Positions 26,416-35,929 are shown, numbered from the stretch's first letter. The stretch: 44,766 nt of DNA from Gemmata massiliana (GCA_000531095.1 HG799475.1:1-44766); one strand, 5' to 3'. Notes: generated by a model not told the origin, from the sequence alone. Numbers and translations: made by a program.

Positions 26416-27837
26416 TTACGCGATGGCCTTATCGATCACTTCGCCGGCGTTGTCGGTGAGGCGCTCGTTGCGGCCGTTGTGCCGGAACGTGAGCTTCAGG
26501 TGGTTGAACCCGAGCAGGTGCAAGATCGTGGCGTGAACGTCGTGGACGTGCGTCTTGTCCTCGGCAGCGCGCAGGCCGATCGCGTCCGTGGCGCCGAGTG
26601 CCTGCCCGCCCTTGATGCCGCCACCGGCGAGCCACATGGAGAACCCGTGCGGGTTGTGGTCGCGCCCGTTCGTCCCCTCGGTCATCGGGGTGCGCCCGAA
26701 CTCCCCGCCCCACACCACGAGCGTGTTTTTCAGTAGCCCGCGGCGCTTCAGGTCCGTCAACAAGCCCGCGATCGGCTTGTCGCTCTGAAGGCAGAGCGCG
26801 CCGTGGTTCTTCTCCAGATCGGAGTGCGCGTCCCAGCCGTTCGTGTCGCCGCTATAAAGCTGCACGAACCGCACGCCGCGCTCCACCATCCGGCGCGCGA
26901 GCAGGCACCGCGTGCCGAACTCGGCCGTCTCCTTGCGGTCGAGACCGTAGAGCGCCTTCGTCTCCTCGGTTTCCTTTGTGAGATCGACCACGTCCGGCGC
27001 GTGGGCCTGCATCCGGTACGCGAGTTCGTAGGCCGCGATGCGCGCCGACAGTTCCGAGTCCGCGGAGCGGGTCGCGCCGAAGTCCCGGTTACTTTCGGCG
27101 ATGAAGTCGAGCGTCCGGCGCTGCTGTGCGGCGCTCACGCCGGGCGGAGTGGCGAGGTGTTCGATCGGCGCCCGGCTACCCTTCACGACCGTACCCTGAT
27201 ACGCGGCCGGGATGTAGCCGTTGCCCCACGCGGGCGCGCCGCCCTTCGGCCACCCGCCCGGGTCGGGCATCACCACGAACGCGGGCATGTTCCGGTTCTC
27301 GGTGCCGAGCCCGTAGCTGACCCACGCGCCGAGGCTGGGCCGCCCCATCAGGATCGAGCCGGTGTTCATGAGGTACACCGACTCGGGGTGCGTGACGCTG
27401 TCGCCGTGGCACCCGCGGAGCAAACAGATGTCGTCGACGCGCTCCGCGACATGCGGGAACCAGTCGGACACCTCGATGCCGCTCTTGCCGTGCTTCTTGA
27501 ACGTGCGGGCGGAGGCGAGCAGTTTGTTCTTGTCCACGCCGCGCCGCGTCTTCACCGGGCCGAACGATTCGGGGAGCTTTTGGCCGTGGAGTCGCGTGAG
27601 TTCGGGCTTCGGGTCGAACGTGTCCACGTGCGACGGCCCGCCCGACATGAACAGGAAGATGACCCGCTTCGCGCTCGGCTCGAAGTGTGGTTTCTTCGGT
27701 GCGAGCGGGTCGACCGGTTTGTCGTCCGCGAGCAGTCCGTCCTCGCCGAGCATCGCCGCGAGCGCGAGTGTACCGAACCCGCAGCCCGCGTTACGAAGGA
27801 AGGCCCGGCGATCGGGGTAATAAGCGAGTGGGGGCAC
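26416..27837 (-). CDS. DUF1501 domain-containing protein with Tat-like signal
   Basis: This 473-residue protein belongs to the large planctomycete DUF1501 family (related to sulfatase/alkaline-phosphatase folds). The N-terminus has a twin-arginine-type signal (DRRAFLRNAGCGFGTLALAAML). The body includes KRVIFLFMSGGPSHVDTFDPKPEL, VYLMNTGSILMGRPSLGAWVSYGLG, RGVRFVQLYSGDTNGWDAHSDL and the C-terminal VVWGGEFGRTPMTEGTNGRDHNPHGFSMWLAGGGIKGG with HDVHATILHLLGFNHLKLTFRHNGRNERLT. Such proteins are exported, and those paired with DUF1549/DUF1553 proteins are widespread but of unknown substrate. It begins at GTG 27837, with GAGG five to six bases upstream and seven bases after the DUF1549 gene stop, so the two form an operon. 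Confidence 0.96.
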   Translation of the reverse strand: MPPLAYYPDRRAFLRNAGCGFGTLALAAMLGEDGLLADDKPVDPLAPKKPHFEPSAKRVIFLFMSGGPSHVDTFDPKPELTRLHGQKLPESFGPVKTRRGVDKNKLLASARTFKKHGKSGIEVSDWFPHVAERVDDICLLRGCHGDSVTHPESVYLMNTGSILMGRPSLGAWVSYGLGTENRNMPAFVVMPDPGGWPKGGAPAWGNGYIPAAYQGTVVKGSRAPIEHLATPPGVSAAQQRRTLDFIAESNRDFGATRSADSELSARIAAYELAYRMQAHAPDVVDLTKETEETKALYGLDRKETAEFGTRCLLARRMVERGVRFVQLYSGDTNGWDAHSDLEKNHGALCLQSDKPIAGLLTDLKRRGLLKNTLVVWGGEFGRTPMTEGTNGRDHNPHGFSMWLAGGGIKGGQALGATDAIGLRAAEDKTHVHDVHATILHLLGFNHLKLTFRHNGRNERLTDNAGEVIDKAIA

Positions 27838-27844
27838 GGCAGCC

Positions 27845-29995
27845 TCAATCCAAATAGACGAATTCGTTCACGTTAAACAGCGCGCGGCACAACTCGTGGA
27901 GCGGCGATTCCTTCAGGAACGCCCTCGCGCGGTCCATTTCTTTCGCGGACGGCGCGCGGCCGAGCGCGAGCCGGTACGCGAGCGCGATGCGGGCGTCTTC
28001 GGTCTTTGCTTCGCGCGTGAGCCGGTCGGCGAGCGCCTTTGCCGCGACCATCGTTTCCTCGGCGTTCAGCAGCGCCAGAGCTTGCGTCGCGGTGGTGCTG
28101 CGCTCGCGTTTCGGGCAGCTCAGGTTGCTATCGGGCAGGTCAAACGCTTCGAGGAACGCGAGTTTGAGGTTGCGCCGCGAGAGGAGGTACACGCTCCGGC
28201 GGGTGTGCTCCACGGGGTCGGCCGTGACCGCGACCACCCGCGACCCGCCCGCGGCACGCGACGCTTCCGGCAACACGACGCCGGGACCGCCCACCTTCGG
28301 GTTGAGGCGCCCGCCGACTGCGAGGAGCGAATCCCGAACCGCTTCGCCTTCGAGCCGCAGCCGGTTCGCGTGCGCGAGGAGCCTGTTGTCGGGATCGACG
28401 GCCGCCCCGTCTTTGGTCGCCTGAGTGGATTGCTGATACGTCTCCGACAGGAGCATCAGGCGATGAATACGCTTGAGCGACCAGGGCTGCGAACTGTCAC
28501 TTCCCTTGTCCGTGGGGTACATCAGTTCGCACGCGAGCCAGTCGAGTAATTCCGGGTGCGTCGGCTTTTGTCCGCGAAATCCGAAGTCGCTCGCAGTGCC
28601 GACGATGCCTCTGCCGAAGTGGTGCTGCCAGAGGCGATTCACGATGACGCGGGCCGTCAGCGGGTTGTCGGTGCTCGCGACCCAGTTTGCGAGCGCGAGC
28701 CTGCGCCCGGTGCTGTTCGCGAGCGCCTTGACTGGGGCGGGGGCTTCTTTGTTCTCGGGCAACAGGACCGCGGGGAAGCCGGGCTCGACCTCGACGCCCT
28801 TCTTGTCGAGTTCGCCGCGTTCGAGCAGGAACGTTTTGGGCGGCGCCCCCGGCTTGTCCGTTAATCCCATCGCGACCGGCGGCGCGGGCGGCTTCTTGCT
28901 GTCGAACGCTTTCAGCTTGGCTTTTAGTTCCTCGGTTAGTGCTTTCTCGGCGGGCGTCAGCGCCTTTGTGACTTCGGCGTCCGTAACGCGAACTTTCGCT
29001 TCCGTTTCGGCTACGAGTTCGATCTGCCCGCCCGTGCGACTGGCAGGTGCCGTGCGGTGGGCGGTCCGGGCATCGGGGGAGAGTTTCGCGAGCCGGTCCT
29101 CGAACATCTTCTTGCGGTGCGGTTCCTCGACGGCCGCGAGCTGCTCGCGCAACCCCTTCGTGGATTGCTCGTATGAGCGGACCGCGCTGGCGCGGGCGGT
29201 GACTTCCGCGGGCGTGGCGACGGGGACGTCTTTGCGGAAGTTCGCGGGTGTGAAAAACGCTTGCAGGCGGAAGTAATCCTTTTGCGAGATCGGTTCAAAC
29301 TTGTGATCGTGGCACCGCGCACAGGTAACCGTGAGCCCCAGGAACGCCAGGGCCGCGGTGTCGGTCATATCCGTGAGCGTGTTCAAGCGCCGTTGGGCCT
29401 GGTCCGCGGAATCGGTCATGTCCGGGCCGAGCAAGTTGAAGCCGGTCGCGACGAGTGCTTCAGGGTTGTTGGGGAAGACCTCATCCCCCGCGAGTTGCTC
29501 GGTGACGAACCGATCGAAGGGCTTGTCGTAGTTGAACGACTTGATGACGTAGTCGCGGTAGCGCCACGCATCCGGGCGCGGCTCGTCGAACTCGTAGCCG
29601 TTAGTGTCCGCGAAGCGGGCCAGGTCGAGCCAGTGCCGCCCCCAGCGCTCGCCGTACCTGTGGCTCGCGAGCAAGCGGTCCACGATTTTGGCCCACGCAT
29701 CGGGCGCCTTGTCGCTCACGAACGCATCAATTTCTTCGGGCGTCGGCGGGAGGCCGTGGAGATCGAACGTGACGCGACGAATGAGTTGCTCGCGCGTCGC
29801 GGGCGGCGCGGGCGACAGTTTCGCCGCGGTCAACTTCCCCCGAACGAAAGCGTCGATGGGGTTTGCGAATTGTTGCCCTTCGACAACGGGTACTTTCGGG
29901 CGCTCGGGTTTCTTCCAGGCCCAGTGGTTTTGCGGCTCGTCCGCCTGACACGGCGCGAGCGCAACGAGGATCAACAGTGCGGCAGCGGTTCGCAT
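27845..29995 (-). CDS. DUF1549/DUF1553 domain protein
   Basis: This 716-residue exported protein has a signal peptide (MRTAAALLILVALAPCQAD). The DUF1549 region follows (NPIDAFVRGKLTAAKLSPAP, LIRRVTFDLHGLPPTPEEIDAFV, RYGERWGRHWLDLARFADTNGYEFDEPRPDAWRYRDYVI) and a CxxCH motif in TVTCARCHDHKFEPISQKDYFRLQAFF. The DUF1553 region reads RRLALANWVASTDNPLTARVIVNRLWQHHFGRGIVGTASDFGFRGQKPTHPELLDWLA and YLLSRRNLKLAFLEAFDLPD. It lacks the extra N-terminal cytochrome c domain (PSCyt1) that many relatives carry. A central segment (about residues 290-430) is variable and charged. It pairs with the DUF1501 gene; a shared role in handling an unknown polymer is commonly supposed but not shown. Confidence 0.95.
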   Translation of the reverse strand: MRTAAALLILVALAPCQADEPQNHWAWKKPERPKVPVVEGQQFANPIDAFVRGKLTAAKLSPAPPATREQLIRRVTFDLHGLPPTPEEIDAFVSDKAPDAWAKIVDRLLASHRYGERWGRHWLDLARFADTNGYEFDEPRPDAWRYRDYVIKSFNYDKPFDRFVTEQLAGDEVFPNNPEALVATGFNLLGPDMTDSADQAQRRLNTLTDMTDTAALAFLGLTVTCARCHDHKFEPISQKDYFRLQAFFTPANFRKDVPVATPAEVTARASAVRSYEQSTKGLREQLAAVEEPHRKKMFEDRLAKLSPDARTAHRTAPASRTGGQIELVAETEAKVRVTDAEVTKALTPAEKALTEELKAKLKAFDSKKPPAPPVAMGLTDKPGAPPKTFLLERGELDKKGVEVEPGFPAVLLPENKEAPAPVKALANSTGRRLALANWVASTDNPLTARVIVNRLWQHHFGRGIVGTASDFGFRGQKPTHPELLDWLACELMYPTDKGSDSSQPWSLKRIHRLMLLSETYQQSTQATKDGAAVDPDNRLLAHANRLRLEGEAVRDSLLAVGGRLNPKVGGPGVVLPEASRAAGGSRVVAVTADPVEHTRRSVYLLSRRNLKLAFLEAFDLPDSNLSCPKRERSTTATQALALLNAEETMVAAKALADRLTREAKTEDARIALAYRLALGRAPSAKEMDRARAFLKESPLHELCRALFNVNEFVYLD

Positions 29996-30493
29996 CGTTG
30001 AGCGCCGGGAGGGAGAGCGGGTATGTGGAACAAAGTATACCCGCTCCGCTCCGCGTCACAAGCGCTCATTTGCCTCGGAATCAACCGGAGATCGGGGATC
30101 CGCTCGACGCAGCGGCGCTCTGCCAAGTGTCGGTAACGGTGGTGTTCGCGGGACGTAATCCGGGCAGTAGTCGTGGCCCTTTCCGCGCCGTGCCGAATCG
30201 CGGATCGCACACGCCGCTCTCGTCTCCGGTGCTCCTTATCCCGTCCGTCCGGCCAGCGCACTGAAGTTGCACCCGGTCGAGTTTTTACGTTAGGCTGTGT
30301 TGTGTTCAGCGAGAAGTCTCTGAAACTCTGCACATTTTGCGGGGTGGCAATGCGAGAGAACGGATCACGAACGCGGCAATTCACCACCGGCTCGAGTCAG
30401 GTGTCACCTGTCGGAACTGTGGTGACAGCCCGTTTACTCGGTGACCGTTCTTCGATCTGCCCACGTCCGACACAACACCCTTGGAGGCGCCCG
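29996..30493. promoter_or_regulatory. Divergent promoter region between the DUF1549 gene and sppA
   Basis: Nearly 500 bases separate two divergently read genes and no coding region is supported, although an open frame enters sppA from upstream (from 30173) without conserved sequence or a good start. A promoter for each gene must lie here, but I could not identify convincing boxes. Confidence 0.4.
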
Positions 30494-32272
30494 ATGCCCC
30501 GCCTGTTGTTCGCCCTTGTTTTACTGTTTCAATCGACCGTCGCGGTCGCGCAGGAGCCGAAGAAAGAAGCCCCGGCCGCGGGCGTTGCCCACATTGTTCT
30601 CGGCGGCGGCATGGACGAAGGCGCGCCGGCCGACGGGCCGTTCGGCGGCGGGAGCGAAACCCTGCGCCAGAAGATCGACCGTATCAAGGCCGCGGCCAAG
30701 GATAAGACTGTGGCGGCTTTGTACCTCCGCCTCGACGAACTGCACGTCGGGTTCGGCAAGGTGAACGAACTGCGCCGGGCGATCGCCGACTTCCGCGCCG
30801 CCGGCAAGAAGGTGTTCGCTTACGCCGAGGAGTTCGACACCAAAGCGTACCTCGTCGCTCTCGCGTGCGACACGATCAGCGTTCCCGAATCTGGCGGGCT
30901 CAACATGGTCGGCTTGCGGGCCGAGGTGAGCTACTACAAGGACGCACTCAAGCTCGCCACACTGGACGTGGACGTACTCAAGATGGGCGGGTACAAGTCG
31001 GCCGTCGAGCCGTTCCTGCGGGCGGACATGAGTCCCGAGAACCGCGAGCAAATCACCAGCATGATGAACGACAACTTCGACAAGGAACTCGTCGCCGCGC
31101 TGGTCACCGGGCGCCCGAACCTGAAGCTCACGCCCGCTAGCGCCGAGGCCCTCATCGACGAGGGGCCGTTCACCGCCCGCAAGGCGCTCAAGCTCGGTCT
31201 CGTGGACGCGCTGCAGTACGAGGACCAGTTCGAGTCCGGGTTCGCCAAGACCCTCGGCCGGGACGAGGTGAAAATCGTTCGCGGGTACGGCAAGCCGAAG
31301 AAGGCGGACAGCGCCGGCGGGCTGGGCGCGCTCATGGACCTCATGTCGCCCAAGAAGAAATCGGAGACCAAGGAGCCCAAGGTCGCGGTCATCCACGTCA
31401 TTGGGGCGATCGCGTCCGGAAAGGGCGGGTTCAGCCTGCTCGGGGGGCAGTCGGTCGGTTCGGACACCATCGTCGAGGCGATCCGCGACGCCGAGAAGAA
31501 TCCGACCGTGAAGGCCATCGTCCTCCGGGTCGATTCCCCCGGCGGCTCGGCGCTGGCCTCGGACGTGATCTGGCGCGCGCTGGCGGTGTGCAAGAAGCCG
31601 GTGGTGGCGAGCATGGGCGACGTGGCCGCCAGCGGCGGGTACTACGTGTGCATGAACGCCCGGCGGATCTTCGCCGAACCGGGTACCCTCACCGGCAGCA
31701 TCGGCGTGTTCGGGATGAAGATCGTCACCGGCAAGTTGGAGGAGCGGGTCGGGGTCACCACGCACGTCATCAGCCGGGGGAAGAACACGGGGGTCAACTC
31801 CGCGACGTTCAAGTGGAGCGAGAGCGAGCGGAAGGCGATGACCGAGATCATCGAGGAGGTGTACGACCAGTTCACGGACAAAGCGGTGGCCGGGCGCGTG
31901 GCCGCGGGGCAGAAACAGATGACCAAGGCGAAACTGTTGGAGCTGGCCGGTGGGCGGGTGTGGACGGGCCGGCAGGCGAAGGCGAACGGCCTGGTGGACG
32001 AACTCGGCACGCTCGACGACGCCATTGCCTTCGCCAAGAAGGAAGCGGGCATCGATCCGTCGAAGGATCTGGAGCTGCTCATGCTGCCCAAGGGTTCGTC
32101 GTTCCTCGACAAGCTGATGGACGGCGACCTCGACCTGCCGTTCAGCCGAGCGCTGGCGGACCTGAAGAACGTCCCCGGCGGGGCCAAGGCGGTGGAACTG
32201 ATGGCCCCCGTACTTAGCGCTCACAAGGCCCCGGTCCAAATGCTCATGCCGTTCCACGTCGAGTTCAAGTGA
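30494..32272 (+). CDS. sppA: Signal peptide peptidase SppA, long (67K-like) form
   Basis: This 592-residue serine protease of family S49 has a signal peptide (MPRLLFALVLLFQSTVAVAQ), then two tandem S49 halves. The first carries the general-base Lys in KMGGYKSAVEPF. The second carries KAIVLRVDSPGGSALASDVIWRAL and the nucleophilic Ser in VVASMGDVAASGGYYVCMNA, followed by GTLTGSIGVFGMKI and GRVWTGRQAKANGLVDELGTLDDAI. A Lys-Ser dyad split over the two halves is the E. coli SppA arrangement. It degrades cleaved signal peptides in the membrane or periplasm. The ATG at 30494 has GGAGG six bases upstream, which excludes the longer reading. A palindrome follows 36 bases after the stop. Confidence 0.95.
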   Translation: MPRLLFALVLLFQSTVAVAQEPKKEAPAAGVAHIVLGGGMDEGAPADGPFGGGSETLRQKIDRIKAAAKDKTVAALYLRLDELHVGFGKVNELRRAIADFRAAGKKVFAYAEEFDTKAYLVALACDTISVPESGGLNMVGLRAEVSYYKDALKLATLDVDVLKMGGYKSAVEPFLRADMSPENREQITSMMNDNFDKELVAALVTGRPNLKLTPASAEALIDEGPFTARKALKLGLVDALQYEDQFESGFAKTLGRDEVKIVRGYGKPKKADSAGGLGALMDLMSPKKKSETKEPKVAVIHVIGAIASGKGGFSLLGGQSVGSDTIVEAIRDAEKNPTVKAIVLRVDSPGGSALASDVIWRALAVCKKPVVASMGDVAASGGYYVCMNARRIFAEPGTLTGSIGVFGMKIVTGKLEERVGVTTHVISRGKNTGVNSATFKWSESERKAMTEIIEEVYDQFTDKAVAGRVAAGQKQMTKAKLLELAGGRVWTGRQAKANGLVDELGTLDDAIAFAKKEAGIDPSKDLELLMLPKGSSFLDKLMDGDLDLPFSRALADLKNVPGGAKAVELMAPVLSAHKAPVQMLMPFHVEFK

Positions 32273-32308
32273 TCGGGGGCGCCCACGGGCGGATTTCGTT
32301 CCCAAAGG

Positions 32309-32331
32309 CCGGCCACCAAATTGGTGGCCGG
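32309..32331 (+). terminator. Palindromic hairpin downstream of sppA
   Basis: CCGGCCACCAA and TTGGTGGCCGG flank a single A, giving a near-perfect 23-base palindrome; a hairpin with about nine pairs and a five-base loop is the likely RNA form. It begins 37 bases after sppA. No strong U run follows. Confidence 0.6.
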
Positions 32332-32757
32332 TTGGATAGTCGATCGTTTATCTGTAATAGCCTTCGCCGGACCAGAACACATCTATCCGGTCCGCTCACG
32401 GTCTTTTCGGTCGGAACCGTGTCCGCTCACGGGACGCGCCGATCTGTAGCACGAAGACGTGAGCGCCGGGTTCCGTGGTACCGGCGCCCGCGCGATAAGG
32501 GCTGCACAAGCTTGAGCGGCGCCGCGCTCCGATCGGGCCCGCGCGGGTCGGGATGTGATCGGAGCAAATCCGCGAAGAAGCAACGTGGATTGTGTTAAGT
32601 TCGTATGGGTGAGCCGGAGCGCCACAGTACGGATGATTATTGTGGACACGGGCTTAACGACTGGGGAGAATTAGCCTCAGAGTGTCTGAGAGATGATTGA
32701 TCGATTTGCCCTCGAAGACCACTCTGCCCAGCCATCTCCCACCCCTGGAGACTGCCC
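32332..32757. other. Intergenic gap upstream of the nuclease gene
   Basis: About 425 bases with no supported gene. Its only notable features are a GC-rich middle and scattered short stems such as CTCAGAGTGTCTGAG near 32672. It should contain the promoter of the nuclease gene. Confidence 0.4.
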
Positions 32758-33876
32758 ATGCTCCTGTTCCGATTCCGCCTCTCTCTCGCGCTGGTCGTGG
32801 CGGTCGCCGCGGCCGTCGGCGCGGCCGAAACCGGCACCCCGTTCCCGGCCGGGACCAAGGTCGAAGTGACAACCCCGTCGGGTACCGTCGCGGGTGTTCT
32901 GGAAGACCGCACCACCGCCGGGTGGGTAATGGTCCGCGAGCCGGGGCGCCCCGGTCCGACCGCTATTCCCGAGAGATCCGTCTCGTTTTTGCGCCCCACA
33001 GCGCCCGCGGCCGCGCCGGGCGCGCGGGCCGGTCAAGCCGCCCCCAAAGCGCCGGCCCCCAAGTCCCCGACCCCCAAAACACCGGCGAGCGAGGAGCACT
33101 TCATCTTCGGTCAACCGCGGGTCACGAAGCCGGAGCGGTTCGCGTTCAGCCCGACCCCCGGTAACCCGGTCGAGGGGGTGACGGTTCTGAAACGGCACGC
33201 GTTCACCGTCGGTCACTACGACAAGCACAAGACCCCGGCGTGGGTGGCCATGCGGTGGACCCGGGCCGAGTACGACGTGTCCGAGTCTCGGCCCAATCAC
33301 CCGCGCACGTTCCAGGCCGATCCCGAGTTGCCCGGGTACGCCCAGACGGGGAAGGACTACGACCACGCGCACACCAAGTACCAGCGCGGGCACATGGCCC
33401 GGCACGAGGACCTGTCCGGGTTCGGCGCGCCCGGTGACCCGTTCCTGGGGACGAAGCAGGGGTGCCTTATGTCGAACATCGTCCCGCAACTGCAGAAGGG
33501 GCACACCGTTTGGGGCCGCTTGGAGGACGAGCACCGCGAGATCGTCGCCCGGCCGAACACGGCGATCAAGACGGTGTGGCTGATTTCCGGTCCGGTGTTC
33601 CGTGGCGGCGAGGCCGAACAGGTGATCGGGCCGGACCGGGTCGGGGCGCCGGAGGCGGTGTTCAAAGTGATTGCCTGGAAGAAGCCCGACGGAACACTGA
33701 CGGCCCGCGGGTACGTGGTCCGGCAGGACGCCACGGGCACGAACCTGAAGGTGTTCCTGCGGACGATCGACGACATCGAAGCGGTGACCGGACTGGATTT
33801 CTTCCCCGATCTCGACGACGCGACCGAGGACGCTCTCGAGGCCAAGATGTTCACCACCCTGTGGGGCGACGACTGA
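32758..33876 (+). CDS. Secreted DNA/RNA non-specific endonuclease (beta-beta-alpha metal)
   Basis: This 372-residue protein has a signal peptide (MLLFRFRLSLALVVAVAAAVGAAE), a small beta domain (about residues 28-80, VEVTTPSGTVAGVLEDRTTAGWVMV), a Pro/Ala-rich linker with repeated AP-KxPxP units, and a NucA-type nuclease domain. The catalytic His lies in YQRGHMARHEDLSGFG, the (D/Q)RGH motif with Gln where Asp is usual. The metal-binding Asn is in SNIVPQLQKGHTVWGRLE, and VWLISGPVFRG and FKVIAWKKPDG follow. It probably degrades nucleic acids outside the cytoplasm, for nutrition or defence. A GGAG sits seven bases before the ATG. No immunity gene follows, as expected for an exported enzyme. Confidence 0.92.
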   Translation: MLLFRFRLSLALVVAVAAAVGAAETGTPFPAGTKVEVTTPSGTVAGVLEDRTTAGWVMVREPGRPGPTAIPERSVSFLRPTAPAAAPGARAGQAAPKAPAPKSPTPKTPASEEHFIFGQPRVTKPERFAFSPTPGNPVEGVTVLKRHAFTVGHYDKHKTPAWVAMRWTRAEYDVSESRPNHPRTFQADPELPGYAQTGKDYDHAHTKYQRGHMARHEDLSGFGAPGDPFLGTKQGCLMSNIVPQLQKGHTVWGRLEDEHREIVARPNTAIKTVWLISGPVFRGGEAEQVIGPDRVGAPEAVFKVIAWKKPDGTLTARGYVVRQDATGTNLKVFLRTIDDIEAVTGLDFFPDLDDATEDALEAKMFTTLWGDD

Positions 33877-33904
33877 TCTCCCTACAGGGAACGGCCCGCG
33901 CCCG

Positions 33905-34135
33905 TCAGCTCGGCTTCGGGCGCGGATCGGGTACCGTGACCCGGTGCTCCGGTTGCATCTTCCAACCGGGCATCCGGGCCAGCCACTCCTCGGCGACCGC
34001 TTCCGGGCACTCGATCAGCAGAAGGCGGGGCATCTCGGCGATGATCGACACGCGCTGATCCGACCGGAGGTCGGCGGGAGCGCTCCCGTCCGCCGCGGCC
34101 GTTTTCGGCTGGTGTAACGTGTAGCGGGGCATCAC
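33905..34135 (-). CDS. Small protein encoded directly after the subtilase, possible protease propeptide-like partner
   Basis: This 76-residue soluble protein starts MMPRYTLHQPKTAAADG (ATG 34135 or 34132, GAGAG just upstream). Its second half, RVSIIAEMPRLLLIECPEAVAEEWLARMPGWKMQPEHRVTVPDP, predicts beta-alpha-beta-turn-beta. That is the layout of the inhibitor_I9/subtilase propeptide fold, where a strand, a helix and a strand ending in V.P lie against the protease. The start resembles the MARPTRYLIL start of the neighbouring subtilase. It lies 12 bases after the subtilase stop on the same strand, so the two are almost certainly co-transcribed. I infer a chaperone or inhibitor of that protease. 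The similarity is at fold level only and other roles are open. Confidence 0.6.
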   Translation of the reverse strand: MMPRYTLHQPKTAAADGSAPADLRSDQRVSIIAEMPRLLLIECPEAVAEEWLARMPGWKMQPEHRVTVPDPRPKPS

Positions 34136-34147
34136 TCTCTCGATCAG

Positions 34148-35704
34148 TTATTGGGGGAGCCCTTTCCCCTCGTTCGTGACCCCCAGCCCGAGCGACTGGG
34201 CGTGGGCAAATAGGAGCGCTTTGATGGCGTCCGCTCGGTTCGCGTCGCGGGTCAAATTCAAGACCGCCGGTGTGCTGGCCAACAAGCGGGCGAGGACGCC
34301 GGTCACGGCCGGGCAGGCCATCGAGGTACCGCTCATCGGGGCGTGCCCGCCGGGCACCGTTGACACCACCGCGACTCCCGCGCCGGCCACATCAAGCGCC
34401 GTCCCGACGTTCGAGAAGGTGGCCAGGAAGTTCTTCGGGTCCGTCCCGAACGGAGCGGCCACGTCCCCGGACTCACTCGACTTGGTGGGGAACGTCCCCT
34501 TGCGCCCGACCGCGGACACAGCGATTGCCAGATCGTCCAGCGCCGGGTAACTGACCGGTTTACGGCCGTCGTTGCCCGCGGCCGCAATCACCACAACTCC
34601 GGCCGCGTGCGCTTCAGTGATCGCGTCTTTGACGGCGTCGTCTACGAGTGGCAAGCCAGTATTTTCATCGTGGTTGAAACTGAGGCTCATGTTCAGCAGG
34701 TCGCACCCGTCCGCGATGCCCTGGCGAATCGCCTTCACCAGACCGAAGCTCGATCCGGAGTTTGCCGTATCGTCGAACACACGGTACGAGAAGATTCCAG
34801 CCCCCGGAGCAATGCCACGCATCCCGGTCGGCGGTCCCCCCCGTCCCGCAATGATACCAGCAACGTGCGTGCCGTGCGACCCGCTAGGTCCGAACTGGTT
34901 TTCCGGCGACCCGGGGACGCACCCGAGCCCGCCGGCCACCGACAGGTCCGGGTGGCTGCCGTCGACACCCGAGTCGATTACGCCGACCTTGACCCCCGCT
35001 CCGACGCTGAGGTCCGCGCCGACGGTGTGAAAGTGTCGGAGCGAGTCGCCGGCGGCCAGGTCCAGTGGCTCCAGACTGATCGCCAGAGCGCCGCTGGTGG
35101 GTACCGTCTTCTTGAGGAAGCTCCAGAGGCCGGGGTGATCGTGTTGAGCGTACACCCGTTCGTAGGAGGAACTGCCGGTCACGGTGAGGGTGACTTTCCC
35201 GGTCCCGGACGTGACCCCCGAGGTGCCGGTGCTGTCGGCAAAGTTGGTGAACCCGACGACGGTGACGCCGGCGACCGGCGCCCCGGTCGCCGCGTTCACA
35301 ACGGTAACGACCAACTTTTTCGCCGCGGCCGGTGCCGCCGCGGCCGGCTTCGTTACCCGGTGGCGGAGGCGGACGGTCGCGACCGCCGGGCGATAGAACA
35401 CCTCGGGCACGGCCCGCAGCCCGGGCTGGGCGAACCGCAGGGCGGCGATCATTTCCGGTGAGGACTCGACCAGCTTGACCCCGTCCTCGTTGAGCGACGC
35501 GACGACGTTAAAGGCGGCCGCTTTGAGCTTCGCGCCCGTCTTGGCGGCCGCTTTGACGACGCCCTGAAGGCGCGTGCGCATGGACGCGACACCGGTGGTG
35601 TGTGCCAGGTTCACCAGGGTCGAGGTGGCGGCTGCACTTGCGGTGCCAGCGGACGCTTGCAAACCTTGAGCCGGGAGGATCAGATACCGAGTCGGGCGAG
35701 CCAT
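34148..35704 (-). CDS. S8 family (subtilisin-like) serine protease
   Basis: The 518-residue product is a subtilase. The triad is Asp in VKVGVIDSGVDGSHPD, His in GSHGTHVAGIIAGRGG and Ser in APMSGTSMACPAVTGVLARLL; the oxyanion Asn is in VVVIAAAGNDGRKPVSYPA. The first ~120 residues look like a pro-region (SSPEMIAALRFAQPGLRAVPEVFYRP). A carboxypeptidase-regulatory-like beta domain (about 145-215, VVTVVNAATGAPVAGVTVVGF...GKVTLTV) lies between it and the catalytic domain. No typical signal peptide is seen at MARPTRYLILPAQG, so it may act inside the cell or use another export route. I chose ATG 35704 (GGAA upstream); an upstream in-frame extension is unconserved. A 76-residue gene follows in the same operon. 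Confidence 0.93.
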   Translation of the reverse strand: MARPTRYLILPAQGLQASAGTASAAATSTLVNLAHTTGVASMRTRLQGVVKAAAKTGAKLKAAAFNVVASLNEDGVKLVESSPEMIAALRFAQPGLRAVPEVFYRPAVATVRLRHRVTKPAAAAPAAAKKLVVTVVNAATGAPVAGVTVVGFTNFADSTGTSGVTSGTGKVTLTVTGSSSYERVYAQHDHPGLWSFLKKTVPTSGALAISLEPLDLAAGDSLRHFHTVGADLSVGAGVKVGVIDSGVDGSHPDLSVAGGLGCVPGSPENQFGPSGSHGTHVAGIIAGRGGPPTGMRGIAPGAGIFSYRVFDDTANSGSSFGLVKAIRQGIADGCDLLNMSLSFNHDENTGLPLVDDAVKDAITEAHAAGVVVIAAAGNDGRKPVSYPALDDLAIAVSAVGRKGTFPTKSSESGDVAAPFGTDPKNFLATFSNVGTALDVAGAGVAVVSTVPGGHAPMSGTSMACPAVTGVLARLLASTPAVLNLTRDANRADAIKALLFAHAQSLGLGVTNEGKGLPQ

Positions 35705-35929
35705 AGCGGGTTCCGTTCGAGGTGGCGGGCGACATTCGCGTTGTAACACCCCCCAGCGACCGCGACAACGTAATTCTATTGCAATCAGTCGACTATTTGG
35801 CTATTCTGGACAAGTTCGCGGGCGCTAGATATGGACGGCGGTCCGCTCGGGAGCAGAGTAATTCGGCGCCTGTGCTCCGCCAGCGGTTTGGGGGCCGGGC
35901 GCCCGCAACGTGCCCGAGTTCTTCGCCTG

